DNA of 7,320 nt from Clostridiales bacterium (GTDB lineage: Bacteria; Bacillota; Clostridia; Oscillospirales; Acutalibacteraceae), in NCBI GenBank assembly GCA_019416395.1, contig DXXH01000004.1:1-7320 (forward strand). Reading direction: 5' to 3'. Shown in pieces: positions 1 through 5,343 of this stretch. The notes under the pieces were generated by a model that was not told where the DNA came from, ran no database searches, and saw nothing but the letters and a program-made list of their open reading frames with translations. The position numbers were made by a program, and so were the translations under genes. Within the stretch, counting starts at the first letter, position 1. Every line of letters starts with the position of its first letter.

Positions 1-41
1 TCGTCACTAAAAATTTCTTCGCAAATGGCTTGACTTCCCAT
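1..41 (-). CDS. Start of an unidentified gene running off the left edge (partial)
   Basis: Reading on the minus strand, an ATG at 41-39 opens 13 codons (MGSQAICEEIFSD) that continue past the window edge without a stop. A good purine-rich ribosome binding site (AAGGGGAG, 51-58) sits 9 bases upstream, which is the main support. The gene lies about 20 bases beyond the terminator-like hairpin of the solute-binding protein gene, so it would be reached by read-through or by a promoter hidden in that hairpin. Thirteen residues are too few to name a family; there is no membrane segment in them, so nothing suggests a transport permease. Confidence 0.45.
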   Translation of the reverse strand, partial: MGSQAICEEIFSD

Positions 42-59
42 AGTTGGTCACTCCCCTTC

Positions 60-107
60 CAAAAATAGATCCGGCGCGCAGGCGCTGAGACGCCCCGCGC
101 GCCGGAT
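60..107 (-). terminator. Intrinsic terminator after the solute-binding protein gene
   Basis: An 11-bp perfect inverted repeat (69-79 with 97-107, core CCGGCGCGC) is extended by a further 4 pairs (81-84 with 91-94) around a 6-base loop. On the minus strand it is followed by TATTTTT. It begins 10 bases after the stop codon of the 118-1695 gene. The T-run is short and interrupted, so partial read-through into the next gene is possible. Confidence 0.8.
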
Positions 108-117
108 ACAGGCCTTC

Positions 118-1695
118 TTATTGAGCGGCGGCCCACTCGTCCAGCTGAGCCTGCTTTTCGTCGATAATCTTCTGAATGCCAGCGCTTTCCATCTGAGCCA
201 GCATCTCGGGCAGAGCCTCAGCAGGATCTACCAGCCCGCACTCCAAGCCCATCTTGTACTGGTCATAAACGCTTTGCACGGCTGCGATCTCCGTGACCAC
301 ATTCTGGTTGTTGAACGTAAAGCCGAAAGCGGAGGATTTCTGAGCAGTGTCGTTGAATTCCTTCAGCTGGTCATACAGATCCAGGTCGTCGCCTTCCCAA
401 ACGTAGGTGATGAACTGGTTGCCGAAAATCCAGCCGGCAGAGGGGTTATATCCGGATTCAGCGCCGTCCAGGCTGGCGGCGGTGGTGATATGGCCGTCTT
501 CCATCACATCATAGTGGACGCCTTCCACACCCCAGGCCAGCAGATTCATGATGTCGGCGTTGGTGTAGACCTCGTTCAGGTACTCCATGGAGCGGGCGGG
601 GTCGTCGGCGGAATAGGGGATGCCCCACATAAAGGACTGGGGAACGCTGGTATAAGTGGCGGTGGGCATGGTTTGCAGTCCAACGATTTCGGTGCCTGCC
701 ATTTTGGTTTCCTGCATGTCCACACCGGGCTTTACGCGGTTCACATAGGAGAAGGCGCGTCCGGATTTTACCATGGTGGAACCGGATTCGGTGTTGGCGG
801 CGATGTCGGCGCTGATGTAACCAGCTTCATACCAGCGGCGGGCATGCTCGCAGTACTGCTGGTATTCTTCGGTGGCGAAGGCGTTGACCACTTCCAGATC
901 CTCGCCAAAGTTCCGCAATACGGCGAAACCATCGGTCAAGGGGTCAAAGCACATACCCAGGGTTCCGTACAGGGTGCCGCCGGCGTTGTTGGACAGCACC
1001 AGCATGTCGGGGTAAGCAGCGTGGACATCGGCAAAGAGCGCGTCCAAATCATCGACTGTTTGGATATCTTCCTTGGTATAGCCCAACTCCTCTAAAATGT
1101 CCTTCCGAACCATCAAGCCGCCGTGGCCGATTGCCAGGTCGCGGTTGGTGGTGATGCCATACAGGCTGCCATTGGCTTTGCCGGCATCGATAAAGGACTG
1201 GCCTACCGCTTCGATGATGCCCTGACCGTATTCTTGGATCAAATCGGTCATGTCTGTCAGCTGTTCACTGGAGAGGTAGCTGTTGAATTGTTCGCCACGG
1301 ATCACGAACAGGTCCAGTTTTTCTCCAGAGGAGAGCATCAGCTGCATTTGCTGGTTGTAGTTGCCCATGGAAATGGGCATGAGCTGGATCACGTCATTGT
1401 ACTTGGGGGTGACGATTTTGTTGATCTCGTCCTGGATCATCTGGTTGTCTGCGGGAACACCGTTGATCAGGGGATACGCTACCACCAGATCCATCTGTTC
1501 CGCATTGCTGGTAGAGGCGGTTTCGCTGCCAGAGTCTTCCGAGGCGCTGTCCTCTCCAGCGCCGCTCTGGGAACCGGTGCTTTCCGAAACACTGGTGGAA
1601 GAGCTTTCCTGGCTGGATTGCCCGCCTTCGCTACAGCCGGCGAAAGCGCTTACGATGAGGGCGCACGCTACTAGCAGAGACAAAAGTTTTTTCAT
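118..1695 (-). CDS. ABC transporter substrate-binding lipoprotein, carbohydrate type, DUF3502-like C-terminus
   Basis: This 525-residue protein is probably the extracellular, membrane-anchored receptor of a sugar or oligosaccharide ABC importer. Seen: a lipoprotein signal peptide (KK at 2-3, hydrophobic 4-19, lipobox-like FAGC with Cys21); a Ser/Glu/Gly-rich linker (about 22-66) typical of surface tethers; a bacterial family-1 solute-binding fold from about 67; and a C-terminal block (about 385-525: LLAWGVEGVHY, then FGFTF and a closing AGIQKIIDEKQAQLDEW) that I recognise as the DUF3502 region of LplA-like proteins. The ATG is set by GAGAGGAAG (1702-1710), 6 bases upstream. The gene has its own promoter and terminator, and no permease gene lies beside it in the window. 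The -3 lipobox residue is Phe rather than Leu, mildly unusual. The ligand cannot be read from sequence. Confidence 0.9.
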   Translation of the reverse strand: MKKLLSLLVACALIVSAFAGCSEGGQSSQESSSTSVSESTGSQSGAGEDSASEDSGSETASTSNAEQMDLVVAYPLINGVPADNQMIQDEINKIVTPKYNDVIQLMPISMGNYNQQMQLMLSSGEKLDLFVIRGEQFNSYLSSEQLTDMTDLIQEYGQGIIEAVGQSFIDAGKANGSLYGITTNRDLAIGHGGLMVRKDILEELGYTKEDIQTVDDLDALFADVHAAYPDMLVLSNNAGGTLYGTLGMCFDPLTDGFAVLRNFGEDLEVVNAFATEEYQQYCEHARRWYEAGYISADIAANTESGSTMVKSGRAFSYVNRVKPGVDMQETKMAGTEIVGLQTMPTATYTSVPQSFMWGIPYSADDPARSMEYLNEVYTNADIMNLLAWGVEGVHYDVMEDGHITTAASLDGAESGYNPSAGWIFGNQFITYVWEGDDLDLYDQLKEFNDTAQKSSAFGFTFNNQNVVTEIAAVQSVYDQYKMGLECGLVDPAEALPEMLAQMESAGIQKIIDEKQAQLDEWAAAQ

Positions 1696-1715
1696 GGTTT
1701 TCTTCCTCTCTTTTC

Positions 1716-1730
1716 CCCAAGTCCCTTGGG
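1716..1730 (-). other. Small hairpin in the 5' leader of the solute-binding protein gene
   Basis: CCCAAG-TCC-CTTGGG is a perfect 6-bp inverted repeat with a 3-base loop. It lies between the predicted transcription start (about 1737) and the ribosome binding site at 1702-1710. It may stabilise the mRNA end; function is inferred only. Confidence 0.45.
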
Positions 1731-1743
1731 TTTGATTGTCCTT

Positions 1744-1772
1744 ATTATAAAAAAATACCAGCCCTCTGTCTG
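1744..1772 (-). promoter_or_regulatory. Promoter of the solute-binding protein gene
   Basis: On the minus strand there is a perfect -10 box TATAAT (1749-1744). It is preceded at 17 bp by CAGACA (1772-1767), a 4/6 match to the -35 consensus. The predicted start near 1737 gives a leader of about 42 bases. The imperfect -35 next to a direct repeat fits an activator-dependent promoter. Confidence 0.7.
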
Positions 1773-1774
1773 AT

Positions 1775-1808
1775 AAAAAAGTGATAGAACCATGCCAAAA
1801 AAGTGATA
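1775..1808 (-). promoter_or_regulatory. Candidate operator: 12-bp direct repeat, 22-bp period
   Basis: The 12-mer AAAAAAGTGATA (plus strand) occurs at 1775-1786 and again at 1797-1808, separated by 10 bp, so equivalent bases sit about two helical turns apart. The proximal copy ends only 2 bp from the -35 box of the solute-binding protein promoter. Direct half-sites about 21 bp apart beside the -35 are the classic arrangement for AraC-family activators, which commonly control sugar ABC receptors in Firmicutes. A further A6 run at 1817-1822 continues the phasing, so intrinsic curvature may contribute. Confidence 0.55.
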
Positions 1809-1866
1809 TTTTTACTAAAAAATAAGATTAATGAGGAATAAATTTAGAAAACGGCTGAAAAGCGGT

Positions 1867-1895
1867 ATAAAAAAGCGCTCCGCTGGGGAGCGCTT
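1867..1895 (-). terminator. Intrinsic terminator of the hydrolase-acetyltransferase operon
   Basis: A perfect 9-bp inverted repeat (1873-1881 with 1887-1895, AAGCGCTCC/GGAGCGCTT) with a 5-base loop. On the minus strand it is followed directly by a T run ending in TTTTTTATA. It starts 4 bases beyond the acetyltransferase stop codon and separates that operon from the solute-binding protein gene. Confidence 0.9.
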
Positions 1896-1899
1896 ATCA

Positions 1900-2421
1900 T
1901 TAAATCGAAAGCTTGCGTATCATTTTTATCGTCTTGCGGCCGCCTTGCCAGAGAGCGCGGCCTTCCTCGGTAAAGCCCATATGGCGCCAAAAGGCCAGGC
2001 CGGGACCATTTTCTTCCAGGCAGGCCAGGCGCAGACAGGTGAATCCACAGGCCTGTGCCTGGTGGGCAATGGCTCTCACCATCTTGGTGCCCAAGCCTTG
2101 GCGGTGCATACTCTGATCCAGCTCCAGCAAACCGATGTACAGGGTTTCAGAATCCGGATAGCCCTGCACCAGATCTGTTACCGCTGCCAGACGATTCCCT
2201 TGGAATACTCCCAAAAACAGCTTGTGCTCCGGTTTTTTCCCTGGGGGCAGGGCGGTTAGATCTTCCCTGCAATTTTCTAAAGAGACAGGACCGTCTAAGG
2301 CGATTCCGTTGTAAAAATGGTTGCTTTGATATAGAGCCAGCAGCGCGGGAAAATCCTTCTCCGTAAGAGGGCGCAGAGTTGGAAACTGATCTGTGAGGGC
2401 GGAAAGCAGTTGCTGTTCCAT
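1900..2421 (-). CDS. GNAT-family N-acetyltransferase
   Basis: This 173-residue cytosolic protein has the length and motifs of a GNAT acyltransferase, which moves an acetyl group from acetyl-CoA to an amine. Seen: N-terminal receptor-side segment LRPLTEKDFPALLALY (16-31); beta-strand 4 and the acetyl-CoA pyrophosphate loop LLELDQ...HRQGLGT (98-112, with His in place of the usual first Gln/Arg); and motif B NGPGLAFWRHMGF (138-150) followed by EEG. The ATG lies 6 bases after the stop of the upstream hydrolase gene and has no strong ribosome binding site, so translational coupling is likely. The substrate is unknown; pairing with a hydrolase may mean detoxification or small-molecule modification, but that is speculation. 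Confidence 0.9.
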   Translation of the reverse strand: MEQQLLSALTDQFPTLRPLTEKDFPALLALYQSNHFYNGIALDGPVSLENCREDLTALPPGKKPEHKLFLGVFQGNRLAAVTDLVQGYPDSETLYIGLLELDQSMHRQGLGTKMVRAIAHQAQACGFTCLRLACLEENGPGLAFWRHMGFTEEGRALWQGGRKTIKMIRKLSI

Positions 2422-2427
2422 AGGCCG

Positions 2428-3240
2428 TTACAGACGGAATCCAAAGGTGTCGTCCAGCCAGTTCAGGCACAGGTCTACCCATTGGGCGTTGTGCGGATCC
2501 GGGGAGCAGGTTTCCTCTGTGCAGACGGACATGCCGTGAGCCCCATGGGGGAAGAAGTGTGCTTCCACCGATACCCCGGCGTTATGCAAAGCAGTGACCA
2601 TTTTCAGGCTGTTTTCCACCGGCACGGACTGGTCTTCCATGGTGTGCCACAAAAACGTGGGGCACACGTCGGGAGATACGTGTTTGTCCAGGGAGAAAAA
2701 TTCATATTCCGGCGTACCCTTTTTGCAGCCGCTGACGGTTTCAATGGAATCCACATGGGCGTATTCGTCGGCGGTGATTACGGGATAACCCAGAATCAGG
2801 GCATTGGGCCGGTTTTTGCCGCCCTGGTTGTCGTAAACTTTCAGGAATTCTGGCTCATTCCACATAGTGGCCAGACAGCCTGCCAGATGGCCGCCTGCGG
2901 AGAAACCGCACACCGCTATTTGATCGGGTTCCACATAATATGTTTGGGCGTTTTCCCGGATCAGCCGGAAGGTTTCCGAAAGCTCCCGCAAGGGGCGGAA
3001 ATCCTTGGCTTGTTCCCCAACGGAATAGCGCAGGGTGAACACCTGGTAGCCTCTGGCGAAGAACCGCAGCCCTACCGGGTCGGATTCCCTTTGGGAGACG
3101 GAAGCGTAACCGCCGCCGGGGCAGAGCACCACTACGGGGAAGGTTTTCCGGCGGGACCGGGGCTCCTGAATGGGGGTGTGGAGATAGCCGGTTACTTGGG
3201 CGGTGGAATCGGGAATGGGCTGGAATGTGACAAGTTCCAT
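2428..3240 (-). CDS. Alpha/beta-hydrolase, acetyl-esterase (Aes/BD-FAE)-like
   Basis: A 270-residue, signal-less serine hydrolase, probably a cytosolic carboxylesterase, possibly acting on acetylated sugars. Seen: the oxyanion-region motif PGGGY (41-45, after VVVLC), the nucleophile elbow GFSAGG (112-117, Ser114), the likely acid Asp203 in WHTMEDQSVPVENS, and the likely base His235 in PHGAHGMS. This order and spacing match bacterial esterases of the Aes/BD-FAE type, often found near carbohydrate-use genes. I chose the ATG at 3240 because GGAAGGAG (3249-3256) lies 8 bases upstream. A longer open frame to 3396 would include the gene's own promoter (3286-3315) and begins with residues unlike the family. 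It is first in an operon with the acetyltransferase. Substrate inferred only. Confidence 0.88.
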   Translation of the reverse strand: MELVTFQPIPDSTAQVTGYLHTPIQEPRSRRKTFPVVVLCPGGGYASVSQRESDPVGLRFFARGYQVFTLRYSVGEQAKDFRPLRELSETFRLIRENAQTYYVEPDQIAVCGFSAGGHLAGCLATMWNEPEFLKVYDNQGGKNRPNALILGYPVITADEYAHVDSIETVSGCKKGTPEYEFFSLDKHVSPDVCPTFLWHTMEDQSVPVENSLKMVTALHNAGVSVEAHFFPHGAHGMSVCTEETCSPDPHNAQWVDLCLNWLDDTFGFRL

Positions 3241-3285
3241 AAAGAAGGCTCCTTCCATGGGGAAAATAAGCTCAATTTGTGTTCC

Positions 3286-3315
3286 ATTGTATCCCACAAA
3301 AAATCCCTTTGTCAA
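3286..3315 (-). promoter_or_regulatory. Promoter of the hydrolase-acetyltransferase operon
   Basis: On the minus strand TTGACA (3315-3310), an 18-bp spacer and TACAAT (3291-3286) form a near-consensus vegetative promoter. The predicted start is about 3279, some 40 bases before the ATG at 3240. No operator-like repeat is visible around it. Confidence 0.8.
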
Positions 3316-3336
3316 GGCGGAAAAGAGGAAGATGGC

Positions 3337-3365
3337 TTGCGTTTTTGGGGAAGATAGAGTACGAT
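3337..3365 (+). promoter_or_regulatory. Possible divergent promoter for the 58-codon gene
   Basis: TTGCGT (3337-3342), 17 bp and TACGAT (3360-3365) give a weak vegetative-type match (3/6 and 4/6). It points away from the hydrolase promoter, whose -35 lies 22 bp to the left. A start near 3372 would leave a leader of about 23 bases. Called mainly from position. Confidence 0.35.
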
Positions 3366-3394
3366 GAAAGAAAACGGGAAAAGGAGCGTATTTC

Positions 3395-3571
3395 ATGGGA
3401 CCTTATGAATATGTAGTGGAAACTATTGAAGGGGATTACGCCTACTTGCGGCGGACGGACATTTACGACAGCGGCGAGCCCATGATGATTGCCATGGCGC
3501 TTTTGCCGGACGGTGTGGACGTGGGCACAAAGCTGCGGTGGGAGAATTTGGTGTATTCCCTCTTGGAATGA
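3395..3571 (+). CDS. Small DUF3006-like protein, 58 aa
   Basis: The 58-codon frame begins at an ATG with a strong ribosome binding site (AAAAGGAG, 3379-3386) 8 bases upstream and ends at TGA 3569-3571. The protein opens MGPYEYVVETIEGDYAYLRR, has a central LPDGVDVG turn (38-45) and ends LVYSLLE. The pattern 'EGD-x-A-x-L ... LPxGvxxG' resembles DUF3006, a family of short beta-rich Firmicutes proteins of unknown role; the match is from memory and moderate. It is acidic and has no signal or membrane segment. It lies 79 bases ahead of the serine dehydratase start on the same strand with no terminator between, so co-transcription is plausible. No function is claimed. Confidence 0.7.
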   Translation: MGPYEYVVETIEGDYAYLRRTDIYDSGEPMMIAMALLPDGVDVGTKLRWENLVYSLLE

Positions 3572-3589
3572 GGGGCTTGTGGAAAAACC

Positions 3590-3618
3590 TTGATTTTCCG
3601 CCGGCTTTGTGGGAGAAT
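3590..3618 (+). promoter_or_regulatory. Weak candidate promoter ahead of sdaA
   Basis: TTGATT (3590-3595), 17 bp and GAGAAT (3613-3618) give a 4/6 plus 4/6 vegetative-type match. It lies between the small upstream gene and the dehydratase start at 3651. The dehydratase may instead be read from the promoter near 3337. Confidence 0.3.
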
Positions 3619-3650
3619 AGAAAAGATTTCTTGTTTTGGGGGTATTTACT

Positions 3651-4856
3651 ATGGAATCACTGCGCGAATTATACCGCATCGGCCGGGGGCCTTCCAGCTC
3701 TCATACCATGGGGCCTTCCCATGCGGCGGTCTTGTTCCGGAAAGAATTTCCCCAAGGCGATCGTTTTCGGGCTGTGTTATACGGTTCCCTGGCGAAAACC
3801 GGGAAAGGCCATTTGACCGATGTGGCCATTCGGGACGCTTTTGAGCCTTTTCCCACAGAGATCCAGTTTGACACCCAAACCCCGGAAGATACGCTGCCCC
3901 ACCCCAATACCATGACGCTGGAAGCGTTTTCCGGAGAAAAATCCTTGGGCATGTGGCGGGTGTTCAGTGTAGGGGGCGGCAAAATCGCCATTGAGGGAAA
4001 ACCGGCGGTAGCGCCCCAGGACGTTTACCCATTGAGCACGTTCCAGGAGATCAAGGAATATTGTCAGAAGAATGGAAAATTCCTTTGGCAGTTCGTGGAA
4101 GAATATGAGGGGCCGGAGATTTGGGACTATCTCCGGGACGTTTGGAAGCAGATGAAAGCCACGGTGTACAACGGATTGAACACGGAAGGGGTGCTCCATG
4201 GGGGACTGGGGGTACAGCGCAAGGCCAAGTACCTGGTGCGCCAGCGTCACATGGACGAAAGTGCGGAAACCCGGGAAAACCGGAAGGTCTGCGCCTACGC
4301 TTTCGCGGTCAGCGAGGAAAACGCCAGCGGTGGCGTGGTGGTGACGGCTCCCACCTGTGGGGCGTCGGGAGTGCTTCCGGCGGTGCTTTTGTTCAAGCAG
4401 GAGCAGCAGGGCTTTTCCGATACGGACGTGCTTCACGCTTTGGCAGTGGCAGGCGTGGTGGGGAATATCATCAAGACCAACGCTTCCATTTCAGGGGCGG
4501 AATGCGGCTGCCAGGCGGAAGTGGGCAGCGCCTGCTCCATGGCGGCGGCAGGGTTGGCGGAGCTTTACCACATGGATCTGGACCAAATTGAATACGCGGC
4601 GGAAGTGGCCATGGAACATCATCTTGGTCTGACCTGCGACCCCATTGGGGGGCTGGTGCAGATTCCCTGCATTGAGCGGAATGCGGTGGCGGCCATGCGG
4701 GCCATCAACGCGCTGAGTCTGGCGAATTTCCTGACCTATACCCGGAAGATTTCCTTTGACATGGTGGTAAAGACCATGTATGAGACAGGCCGGGATTTAT
4801 TCAGCAAATACCGGGAAACCAGCGAGGGTGGACTGGCGAAAGTTTACGTTGAGTAA
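3651..4856 (+). CDS. sdaA: L-serine dehydratase (L-serine ammonia-lyase), iron-sulfur type, single chain
   Basis: This 401-residue cytosolic enzyme converts L-serine to pyruvate and ammonia with a [4Fe-4S] cluster. Seen: the N-terminal beta-domain signature IGRGPSSSHTMGPSHAA (10-26), SVGGG (106-110), then the alpha domain with TAPTCGASGVLP (232-243), NASISGAECGCQAEVGSACS (277-296) and LTCDPIGGLVQIPC (327-340). Cys287, Cys329 and Cys340 keep the 42/11 spacing I recall for the three cluster cysteines of the Legionella enzyme (343, 385, 396). Both domains are on one chain, as in the E. coli type, but at 401 residues it is about 50 shorter, and its end (KVYVE) lacks the tail cysteine described for the Legionella enzyme. 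I chose the ATG at 3651, 8 bases after the G-run GGGGGT (3638-3643), over an in-frame TTG at 3636. Fermentative serine use is inferred. Confidence 0.93.
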   Translation: MESLRELYRIGRGPSSSHTMGPSHAAVLFRKEFPQGDRFRAVLYGSLAKTGKGHLTDVAIRDAFEPFPTEIQFDTQTPEDTLPHPNTMTLEAFSGEKSLGMWRVFSVGGGKIAIEGKPAVAPQDVYPLSTFQEIKEYCQKNGKFLWQFVEEYEGPEIWDYLRDVWKQMKATVYNGLNTEGVLHGGLGVQRKAKYLVRQRHMDESAETRENRKVCAYAFAVSEENASGGVVVTAPTCGASGVLPAVLLFKQEQQGFSDTDVLHALAVAGVVGNIIKTNASISGAECGCQAEVGSACSMAAAGLAELYHMDLDQIEYAAEVAMEHHLGLTCDPIGGLVQIPCIERNAVAAMRAINALSLANFLTYTRKISFDMVVKTMYETGRDLFSKYRETSEGGLAKVYVE

Positions 4857-4861
4857 ACCAG

Positions 4862-4891
4862 TTGACACCGGGGCCCTTTTTCAAGTATAAT
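4862..4891 (+). promoter_or_regulatory. Consensus promoter of the tRNA-Pro gene
   Basis: Perfect -35 TTGACA (4862-4867) and perfect -10 TATAAT (4886-4891) are separated by 18 bp. The predicted start near 4898 lies 26 bases before the mature tRNA. Two perfect hexamers fit a highly transcribed stable-RNA gene. It begins 5 bases after the sdaA stop codon. Confidence 0.9.
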
Positions 4892-4899
4892 AAGATACA

Positions 4900-4917
4900 G
4901 CTTCCCCGTGGGGAAGC
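4900..4917 (+). other. Hairpin in the tRNA 5' leader
   Basis: GCTTCCCC (4900-4907) and GGGGAAGC (4910-4917) form a perfect 8-bp inverted repeat with a 2-base centre, 6 bases before the tRNA. It could shape 5' processing of the precursor. It might alternatively help end the sdaA transcript, but only GTTTA follows, so it is a poor terminator. Confidence 0.5.
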
Positions 4918-4923
4918 GTTTAG

Positions 4924-4999
4924 CGAGGTGTTGCGCAGTTGGTAGCGCGCGTGGTTTGGGACCACGAGGCCGCAGGTTCGAGTCCTGTCACCTCGACCA
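4924..4999 (+). tRNA. tRNA-Pro (anticodon TGG)
   Basis: The 76-base gene folds into a complete cloverleaf. The acceptor stem is CGAGGTG/CACCTCG with discriminator A and encoded CCA. The D stem is GCGC/GCGC, the anticodon stem CGTGG/CCACG, the anticodon loop TTTGGGA (TGG, reads CCN proline codons), and the T stem GCAGG/CCTGT around TTCGAGT. The C1-G72 pair with A73 is the bacterial tRNA-Pro identity feature. It stands alone, with its own promoter upstream and terminator-like hairpins beginning 21 bases downstream. Confidence 0.98.
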
Positions 5000-5080
5000 G
5001 GGGGTTGCACCCCAGGCCAGTCGCGAACTTCACTTTTGTGGGGCTCGCGATTTTTTATGCTCGCGCTTCTGGCGAGTCGC
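5000..5080 (+). repeat. 81-bp tandem repeat, unit 1
   Basis: This 81-bp unit starts directly after the CCA of the tRNA gene and is followed head to tail by a second copy. It contains three inverted-repeat elements: GGGG/CCCC (5001-5004 with 5010-5013), a long hairpin followed by T6 (5021-5056), and a short hairpin CTCGC/GCGAG (5060-5064 with 5072-5076). It differs from unit 2 at seven positions (5018, 5034, 5044, 5061, 5066, 5075, 5078), all transitions. The length is a multiple of three, so frames stay open through it, but no coding signal is seen. Confidence 0.93.
5021..5056 (+). terminator. Terminator-like hairpin in repeat unit 1 (tRNA terminator)
   Basis: Thirteen-base arms (5021-5033 with 5038-5050) close a TTTT loop, with one A-C mismatch and two G-T pairs. 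They are followed at once by six T (5051-5056). Position 22 bases past the tRNA end makes it the likely tRNA-Pro terminator. Confidence 0.8.
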
Positions 5081-5161
5081 GGGGGTTGCACCCCAGGCTA
5101 GTCGCGAACTTCACCTTTGTGGGGTTCGCGATTTTTTATGCCCGCGTTTCTGGCGGGTTGC
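5081..5161 (+). repeat. 81-bp tandem repeat, unit 2
   Basis: Second head-to-tail copy of the unit at 5000-5080, 74 of 81 positions identical, with no insertions or deletions. The same three inverted-repeat elements are kept. The change at 5125 turns the A-C mismatch of the long hairpin into an A-T pair, and the paired changes at 5142 and 5156 turn a T-A pair of the short hairpin (5141-5145 with 5153-5157) into C-G. Function unknown beyond likely termination. Confidence 0.93.
5102..5137 (+). terminator. Terminator-like hairpin in repeat unit 2
   Basis: Thirteen-base arms (5102-5114 with 5119-5131) are fully paired, including two G-T pairs, around loop CTTT. They are followed by six T (5132-5137). 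It would act as a back-up terminator behind the one in unit 1. Confidence 0.78.
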
Positions 5162-5308
5162 GGTTTTGTCGCTCAGACCAGGCTGAGCCTGGACGCATGT
5201 CGCGTTCAGGGCTTGGCCTTTTCTTTTTTGTCTCCCGTGGAGACAGCGGGGTGATGGAATCCCCCAAAAAGGGAAAAGGTAAAAAAAGTCTCAAAAATCA
5301 TACAGAAT
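5162..5308 (+). other. Non-coding spacer with two small hairpins
   Basis: No gene is supported here. It holds two perfect inverted repeats: CCAGGC/GCCTGG (5178-5183 with 5187-5192, 3-base loop) and GTCTCC/GGAGAC (5230-5235 with 5239-5244, 3-base loop). A pyrimidine run lies at 5217-5229. Neither hairpin is directly followed by a T run on the plus strand, so they are not called terminators. Confidence 0.5.
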
Positions 5309-5337
5309 TTGACAATCTCTTCCTAACGTGATAGTCT
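5309..5337 (+). promoter_or_regulatory. Promoter of the MFS transporter-regulator operon
   Basis: Perfect -35 TTGACA (5309-5314), 17 bp, then TAGTCT (5332-5337). The -10 is only a 3/6 match but is preceded by an extended TG-N element (5329-5331). The predicted start near 5344 gives a leader of about 67 bases. Confidence 0.6.
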
Positions 5338-5343
5338 AATCAA

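Noticed and set aside
121..1095. Long 324-codon plus-strand frame opposite the solute-binding protein
   Set aside because: It is antisense to a well-supported lipoprotein gene, is Gly/His/Val-rich as such mirror frames are, and matches no family.
1831..2259. 142-codon plus-strand frame opposite the acetyltransferase
   Set aside because: It runs through a terminator hairpin and is antisense to a clear GNAT gene, with no ribosome binding site of note.
3241..3396. N-terminal extension of the hydrolase up to an ATG at 3396
   Set aside because: It contains the operon's own promoter, has no good ribosome binding site, and adds residues foreign to the family. The ATG at 3240 has a proper site.
5000..5161. 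CRISPR-like reading of the two repeats
   Set aside because: The 81-bp units are contiguous with no spacers, there are only two, and no cas gene is present.
4908..5331. Open plus-strand frames of about 92 and 130 codons through the tRNA and 81-bp repeats
   Set aside because: They read through a tRNA gene and two terminator-like hairpins. They stay open only because the repeat length is a multiple of three, and the differences between copies follow RNA pairing rather than codon positions.
5254..5331. 25-codon lysine-rich frame (begins MESPKKGKGKKSLK) before the MFS gene
   Set aside because: The only purine run is too close to the ATG, and the frame overlaps the -35 and most of the spacer of the MFS promoter. 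No sign of a leader-peptide role.
5327..5333. GTGATAG at the MFS promoter resembling the repeat upstream of the solute-binding protein gene
   Set aside because: A 7-base match is expected about once by chance in a window this size, and there is no second copy at 22 bp.
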